Assembly: GCA_947174295.1 (NCBI GenBank) | Contig: CAMWIG010000059.1 | Location: 1 to 10,158 of the forward strand | Direction: 5' to 3' | From: an uncultured Alistipes sp. | Lineage (GTDB): Bacteria > Bacteroidota > Bacteroidia > Bacteroidales > Rikenellaceae | DNA: 10,158 nucleotides | Shown here: piece by piece, positions 9,253 through 10,158 of the stretch | Layout of the letters: every line of letters begins with the position of its first letter | How positions within the stretch are numbered: position 1 is the first letter of the stretch | Position numbers and translations under genes: made by a program | The notes under the pieces: model-generated | The model's database searches: none | The model's input: only the letters and a program-made list of their open reading frames with translations | What the model was told of the DNA's origin: nothing

Positions 9253-10158
9253 GTATGAAGTACTACATAACTCACAACTGTGCCGGTGCAGTTCCCGTCG
9301 CTGAGATTCCGACGGTCGGTTACCCGGAGTTTTACGACGACGTATGCCGCCGTCTGGGCGACGAGCGCTGCCACGTGGCGCACTATTTCGCACGCATGGA
9401 GCGCGACAGCGTGCTGCGCTTCTACTGCCTGCTGCTCGACGACGCTTCGGGCGAGGTGTTAGTCACGTCGTTCGAACTCGAATACTACGACGCCACGGCT
9501 CTGCCGTCGATTACGGCCGTGCATCCTCAGATGCACCCCTTCGAGCGCGAAATCACCGAGCGTTACGGCGTTCGGTTCGAGGGCATGCCGTGGAACAAGC
9601 CGCTGCGCTTCCCGTTCGACAGGGCCGACCGCCGCAGCTCGATGGACAACTATCCGTTCTACAAAATCGAGGGCGAGTCGCTGCACGAGGTCAATGTCGG
9701 GCCGATTCATGCCGGAATCATCGAGCCCGGAGCCTTCCGCTTCATCTGCAACGGCGAGAAGGTGCTGCATCTCGAAATAGCGCTCGGCTACCAGCATCGC
9801 GGCGTGGAGCACGAGTTCACTGCCGCCGACAACCGCCTGCGTCAGTCGATGCTTGCCGAGGCTGTGGCCGGCGACAGCGCCGTAGCCCACGCCACGGCTT
9901 TCGCCGAGGCTGTGGAGAAGCTCTCGGCCGTGCCGTTCGAGCACAGCGCGGCGCTCAGGGCCGAGCGGTTCGTGGCGTTGGAGTTGGAGCGCATGGCCGT
10001 TGAGATTGCCGACACGGGAGCGCTCTGCACCGACATAGGCTACCAGCTCGGTCAGGTAGCCTGCGAGGCGCTGCGCACCGTGACGATAAATACCACTCAG
10101 GCGGGGTGCGGAAACCGATTCGGAAAGGGGCTGATTCGTCCGTTCGGTACGAACTTCC
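9249..10158 (+). CDS. Hydrogenase-4 large-subunit-like protein (NuoC-NuoD fusion, HyfG/HycE-related), lacks nickel-site CxxC; partial at right edge
   Basis: First 303 residues of a fused NuoC/NuoD-type protein, the catalytic arm of complex-I-like machines. The NuoC-like (30-kDa) domain covers about residues 1-125 and includes FEREITERYG at 98-107. The NuoD/hydrogenase large-subunit domain begins with VGPIHAGIIEPGAFRF (from about 150) and HRGVE at 183-187. Where [NiFe] hydrogenases have RVCGICGFAHSTAY, this protein has A-V-A207-G-D-S210-A-V-A-H-A-T-A-F: both nickel-ligand cysteines are replaced, but the flanks align, so the change is genuine. A hydrogenase reaction is therefore unlikely; an Ehr-type complex with an unknown electron partner fits better. 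The second (DPCxxC) motif lies outside the window. The start at 9249 overlaps the hyfF stop (ATGA); M at 9255 is an alternative. The name HyfG is used only for homology. Confidence 0.88.
   Translation, partial: MSMKYYITHNCAGAVPVAEIPTVGYPEFYDDVCRRLGDERCHVAHYFARMERDSVLRFYCLLLDDASGEVLVTSFELEYYDATALPSITAVHPQMHPFEREITERYGVRFEGMPWNKPLRFPFDRADRRSSMDNYPFYKIEGESLHEVNVGPIHAGIIEPGAFRFICNGEKVLHLEIALGYQHRGVEHEFTAADNRLRQSMLAEAVAGDSAVAHATAFAEAVEKLSAVPFEHSAALRAERFVALELERMAVEIADTGALCTDIGYQLGQVACEALRTVTINTTQAGCGNRFGKGLIRPFGTNF

Noticed and set aside
9840..9900. Frameshift or assembly error as the reason for the missing CxxC motif
   Set aside because: Residues on both sides (HRGVE before, AHATAF and EAVEKL after) align in the same reading frame without length change, so substitution is the simpler explanation.
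4316..10158. Respiratory complex I (nuo) operon
   Set aside because: A HyfB-type C-terminal WGCGF...RMQYT region, the presence of HyfE and HyfF homologues, and the order B-C-E-F-large subunit fit the hydrogenase-4/Ehr family, not nuoA-N.

Overview
This window looks like a chromosomal segment from a GC-rich member of the Bacteroidota, most likely order Bacteroidales; an Alistipes-like (Rikenellaceae) host is my guess. The evidence is: promoter elements of the TAnnTTTG type in the only AT-rich intergenic gap, start codons mostly without Shine-Dalgarno sequences, two secreted lipoprotein peptidases of the Bacteroidales Dcp/M3 type, and heavy use of the ATA isoleucine codon despite high GC. No mobile element, tRNA, rRNA or CRISPR array was seen, and no intergenic stretch exceeds 50 bases.

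Layout. Bases 1-3526 (minus strand) hold two tandem M3-family metallopeptidase genes. The upstream copy is complete (1340-3526) and the downstream copy runs off the left edge (1-1301). Both begin with lipoprotein signal peptides, so they probably degrade peptides outside the cytoplasm. A strong hairpin sits at the 3' end of the first of them. Bases 3527-3576 are a divergent promoter region built on an 18-bp perfect palindrome that provides back-to-back -7 elements for both directions.

Rightward from there, rsmE (16S rRNA m3U1498 methyltransferase, 3577-4290) is followed after 25 bases by a tightly packed five-gene membrane-complex operon (4316 to the right edge): hyfB-, hyfC-, hyfE- and hyfF-like membrane subunits, then a NuoC/NuoD-like fused large subunit cut off by the window. 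Gaps are 3 bases or 4-base ATGA overlaps throughout, so the genes are almost certainly co-transcribed and translationally coupled.

The key point is functional. Gene order and membrane subunits look like hydrogenase-4 / formate hydrogenlyase, but the large subunit has lost the first nickel-binding CxxC motif: the place where hydrogenases carry CGIC reads A-G-D-S. The surrounding residues still align, so this is a substitution and not a frameshift. The operon is therefore better read as an energy-converting-hydrogenase-related (Ehr-type) complex: a proton- or sodium-pumping, complex-I-like machine without [NiFe] chemistry, whose electron donor and acceptor are unknown. The HyfF-like subunit also lacks the usual HxWLPxAH channel motif, and hyfA and hyfD are absent from their expected positions. 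The small (NuoB-like) and ferredoxin-like (NuoI-like) subunits would be expected just beyond the right edge.
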